This document shows, piece by piece, positions 60,476 through 64,000 of a stretch of DNA of 64,000 nt. The notes below the pieces were generated by a model, which saw nothing but the letters and a program-made list of their open reading frames with translations, was not told the DNA's origin and made no database searches. The stretch is taken from contig CM033118.1 of assembly GCA_019321725.1 (NCBI GenBank), forward strand, positions 14,348,071-14,412,070, in the 5' to 3' direction. A program made the position numbers and the translations under genes. This DNA is from Paulownia fortunei. Its lineage: Eukaryota > Streptophyta > Magnoliopsida > Lamiales > Paulowniaceae. Position 1 is the stretch's first letter; the number at the start of each line of letters is the position of its first letter.

Positions 60476-61300
60476 GCTTTAAAATATTTTAACCTTAAAA
60501 TGTGTCCAAAGACTCTAAAGAGAAGTGTCTAGACCACTAAATCTCAATGATTATTGTTTGGAGCTTGATGTGCATTGTGACCTATACTTGCTCCAAATAT
60601 TTGTTATGTCATGGGCCAGAAAGTATCAATCCAATCCTAATAAGTGGCATTGGATAATAACAATGAGAATGTTTTTATACTTTATGAGTATTGCAGATAG
60701 TTTTTCTTTCGTATGAAGGAATATTTTCTTTGTGATTGAGAGAATATACATATATTGATTATGGAGGTGATTTGGATAAGTGTAAATCCACCTCTGAGTT
60801 TGCTCTCTTGTTTAATAAAGATGCTAGCTCTTGGAGGAGCAAGAAGCAGATATGTGTAACACTGTATACAATTTAAGTATAACTTGTGGCATATATATTT
60901 GCAGTATGATGTTAAGAGGTTTTGTACCTTTTAGAAGTTGTAAGCAGTTATGTGGGAGCTCAGATAATATGTTGAAATAATCAGTCAGCTATTGCATATA
61001 GTACTAAAGATTGAGATAATCAATCAGCTATTGCATACAGTACTAAAGATCCCAATGCATTAAAACCAAACACACACTATAATTTTGTGAGAGATATAAT
61101 TATAAAAAATAAATATGTCTACGCATTTCATAGTAGCTACTCACTTAGCCTCAACTTAGAGATGATGTATTTATGGGCTATGTCAAATCTCTAGGACATT
61201 GGAATGTTATGTATGTGTAGATATTTATGATGATATACATTCAATGTCTAAGTATGTTAGACATGTAGAGATTGGTTCTCTCACACGAGCAATTGCCTCT
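60476..61300 (+). pseudogene. copia B RNase H remnant
   Basis: Counterpart of 11018-11800 in A. It reads ARKYQSNPNKWHW (about 60620), then GGDLDKCKSTSEF (about 60765), SSWRSKKQ (about 60825) and a VRDI block (about 61085). The RT part is deleted. A 38-bp tandem duplication (AATCAGTCAGCTATTGCATA and following, about 60978-61050) is present here but not in A. Stops throughout. Confidence 0.75.
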
Positions 61301-62175
61301 GATGTTGAGCTGCATGCAGAGATGAGATATTTATGATTTTATTATATATAAAATTATAAAGAAGATGTCAGCTTGATGAATGATCAAGATGAGATTACTA
61401 TTGTGAACTTAAATAATTGAAATGGGTTCCTACTATCCATTAAACTTGTCATATGGCCAAATATGAGTTTTCTTGGTATTAGTATTTTGTTGAGGACAAA
61501 AGAGAAGAAAATTCAGGTTAAGTGTTAGGGTACACTTGGACCAAAATCTGTATGGTGCATGAAATAAGAAAGCACCATATCACATGTTTCATACTACGTG
61601 TCCCTAAGTGACCATTGTGTTATGAGTTAAAAGATTCTTGCTTCCTCATTGTGTTGAGACCCAGAAGTTTGTATACCCTTATAACTTTCAACTAGTTCTA
61701 AAAACTTTAATATGGTGTTGCTACTTTAGCATGTTCCCAAAAGCCATAGATGATTTGGTAATGCGAGATATACCTAGGAAAACATCTATTTTGAAGTTGA
61801 GAGATCCTAGTAAGAAAGGAATACTACTATGGCTAACATTAGTATGCATTTACTGACCAGACAATTATGTCAAATTCAGAGGTTTGGGATATAATTGTGA
61901 AATACATGATATGATATTAAGATCAAGTATGCTCTTATATTGAATGAGGGATCATAGATACTTTGGTTGGTGTAGCAAAGAAGTCTGGGGTATAGCCAGA
62001 TATTTTGTCTTTATGTTTTAAGAAATTGAGTTGTTATATATCCTTAACCAGTATATGACATTAAGCTCTTGTTAGAATGCTCATAGGTCGCACGATCCAT
62101 TTGCTTATATAAAATTAGTGGTGTGTATTTATGATCATAATAAACATTAGTCCAGCCCTTATGTGTGATTAGAGA
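61301..62175 (+). other. Copia B 3' untranslated region
   Basis: Homologous to 11800-12669 in A. The unrecognised frame here is 61638-61856, lacking A's upstream start. No domain seen. Confidence 0.45.
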
Positions 62176-62625
62176 TGTAAGAAATATTAAAGTTAAATGG
62201 GTTAATGGGTCACTCATGAGGGCTGACATGACCCAAATGATTTGAAGTTGAATTTTGATGGGAGTGATGTTTTGTAGTAAAAAACCACCCCACAACCACG
62301 TTTACTTCTCCCCATGTTTCTCCCACTTTGATATCTACATTCTGTGAAGAGAGAAAATGAAAGAAAGAAAATAAAAAGCAGAAGGGATATTCTTATGAGC
62401 ATAATATTGAAAGGTTAAGTTGTGATAAATTTTTTTGAAGAAGAACACTACTTGAGGAAGCATTTGGATTGTGGATCAAAATCCCTTCCGTATGTGATTG
62501 GGTTTAGATGAAAGTGATCCAAAAATCAAGAAGATAACATAGATAATTCAACCATAGCAAAAAAGTCTGAATTTTGCTAAGTTTTTTTTAACTTACATCA
62601 TATAGATTGTGTTTAATTTCCATCA
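62176..62625 (+). repeat. 3' LTR of copia B
   Basis: 450 bp, TGTAAGAAATATT to TTCCATCA. Much closer to A's 3' LTR than to B's own 5' LTR. Confidence 0.85.
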
Positions 62626-62631
62626 GTTTCC

Positions 62632-64000
62632 TAAATCATACTCAATCTCTCCTATATAGTCAATAATAAGCATATTCCATGAATATGCATCTAATCATCG
62701 TGCATCATCGAATTATGACATACAAATAGCATGATTGGACGAACATGAATAATTGCTACTATATGCTCCAGTTATGCTGTAATATGTATTAGTATATGAA
62801 ATATGAGATCAAACTTTTGTTTCTTGATTTAACATAATTCTTAAGTGCCTTTTGTAGTGAAAAGTTCGGTATCTCAGTTAAAGAAGATTGATGTGTTGAA
62901 TGACCATGAAATGAATTATTCGTATTGCTCCATACGTTTTACATTCTAAAGTGATTATTTGCCTAAATATTTGCTTTAAATATGTTTCAATTAGCTAAGA
63001 ACTAAAAGTATGCAAAATGGTGCAATTTAATTAGTTGGTTGACTAGGTTGCAAGAAATCATTCTAAACTACATTGCACTTGATTATAACACAAAAGTATC
63101 AATTTTTGTCATCTCCCTAGCCCATAAACGTGGCTTTTGGCATGAGAAGACACCAAGTATAATGCAACCAATCATCACCCTCCACTTACCTCTCTTTGAA
63201 ATGTCAAAGAAGTCATTTTAGCCATATTTTCTTATGGAAGCTCCTAAAAAATGACCAGACCTTGTTCTTCAAGTTCATCCCAAATTTCTACACTATCATA
63301 CTCACAAAAATTGAATTCAATGAAAATCATTGATTTTGGAGTTTAATTCTAATCAAATCAAGGTATATTCTTTTTTAATGTTTCTTATGATGAATTTATG
63401 GTATCTTGGATGGTTACATATTTTAGTATCATTTTGTATGATTGAAAACTTAACTGGGTTACACTTGAAGTCAAAACTAAGGTAATTAAGTTTGTTTCAA
63501 GAAAAATTGATAGCCTTATGAAATATGCCTAATTTATTTGTTTCTATTTATCTTGTAATGCTTATATTATAATTGGAAGTGCCTATGAATGATTGTGAAC
63601 AATAGCAATTAGTTTACTTAATTGAAGGTTACAATTAATTTAAGTTTGAATTGAGTTTACATCATTGTTAATTTAGATTATGTGCATATTTTAGGGGTTG
63701 CCCTAATAATTATGTTTGAATTATTAGTTATTTAATGGCTACCCTAATGTTTAATGTATTGAATTAGTAGTAAAATATGGAGTATGCATTGTTTTTGAGG
63801 TCATGTAATTGATATAGAATTGTTTACAAAAGATTGAAAAGTGTATGTGATTTTAATTAGAATAGATTATGTGTTTTATTAAAAGGATATTGAAAGGTAC
63901 ATGATTTGATTATGGTAGATCTTTAACACATCCTATCTTCCAAAGAGATTGACCTTTTAACTTAGCACAAAGTGGACTTGAGGTAAGTTGAAACTTTCAT
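62632..64000 (+). repeat. Partial LTR of the G1/G4 gypsy family, cut by window end
   Basis: Aligns with 17666-19065 of the G1 5' LTR in the same orientation, roughly 90 percent by eye. Its first bases (CTAAATCATACTCAATCTCTCC region) are diverged from the canonical TGTAATGCCC start. Plus-strand frame 63039-63221 is LTR sequence with a counterpart on the opposite strand of G4. Confidence 0.82.

Larger units (their letters stand above)
55634..62625 (+). mobile_element. Ty1/copia element B, duplicate of A
   Basis: 5' LTR 55634-56095, primer site, interior, 3' LTR 62176-62625, with ATTTC/GTTTC flanks. The left 4.4 kb from 56014 appear identical to 1-4415. It carries the first 0.8 kb of the same nested Athila/Tat-like LTR at the same position, then a deletion joins 60475 to the RNase H region. 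Right of that it is about 95 percent identical to A. Confidence 0.88.

Noticed and set aside
1..64000. A host gene, defence system or biosynthetic cluster hidden among the repeats
   Set aside because: Every protein motif I could recognise on either strand belongs to a retroelement, apart from one RNase H-like remnant of unsure origin.

Overview
The window looks like transposable-element-dense plant nuclear DNA, probably from a eudicot. It is strongly AT-rich. Its recognisable proteins are Ty1/copia and Ty3/gypsy gag, protease, reverse transcriptase, RNase H and integrase. Its primer-binding sites match plant initiator-Met tRNA, plus one tRNA-Asp-like site. I found no intact host gene, no tRNA or rRNA gene and no CRISPR array. 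A 100-base run of N at 33301-33400 marks an assembly gap.

Layout. (1) 1-13116: plus-strand copia element A, cut by the window edge, interrupted at 3668-9727 by a minus-strand Athila/Tat-like non-autonomous element with target-site duplication GATTC. (2) 13117-14999: unassigned. (3) About 15000-44930: one decayed minus-strand copia element (C), whose gag-protease-integrase-RT-RNase H is split by three insertions. These are gypsy G1 (17653-29924, itself carrying gypsy G2 at 21927-28716, TSD CATTC), solo LTR G4 (30550-39730, itself carrying gypsy G3 at 30555-37389, TSD TGTAA) and solo LTR G5 (40148-43133, TSD GGGAG). (4) 44990-47913: LTR-like leader, Athila/Tat-like gag fused to a copia RNase H tail, then unassigned sequence. 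(5) 47914-50160: truncated gypsy G6, joined to a fragment of element A's leader (50163-50895). (6) 50900-55633: RNase H-like remnant, copia LTR remnants, a hAT-type MITE. (7) 55634-62625: copia element B, a duplicate of A. (8) 62632-64000: another LTR of the G1/G4 family.

History readable from the sequence. B and A are copies of one insertion: their 3' LTRs differ by about 5 percent by eye, while B's own two LTRs differ by about 14 percent. Yet positions 1-4415 and 56014-60428 appear base-for-base identical, including a 14-base C run. This implies recent gene conversion, a recent duplication or an assembly artefact. B has lost most of the nested Athila-like element and the RT region.

Nothing here is a cooperating gene system. 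The only long clean reading frame is the G2 gag-protease ORF (24068-25492). The interest lies in mosaic junctions, templated filler, boundary-precise insertions and LTR regulatory repeats. All identities were judged by eye.
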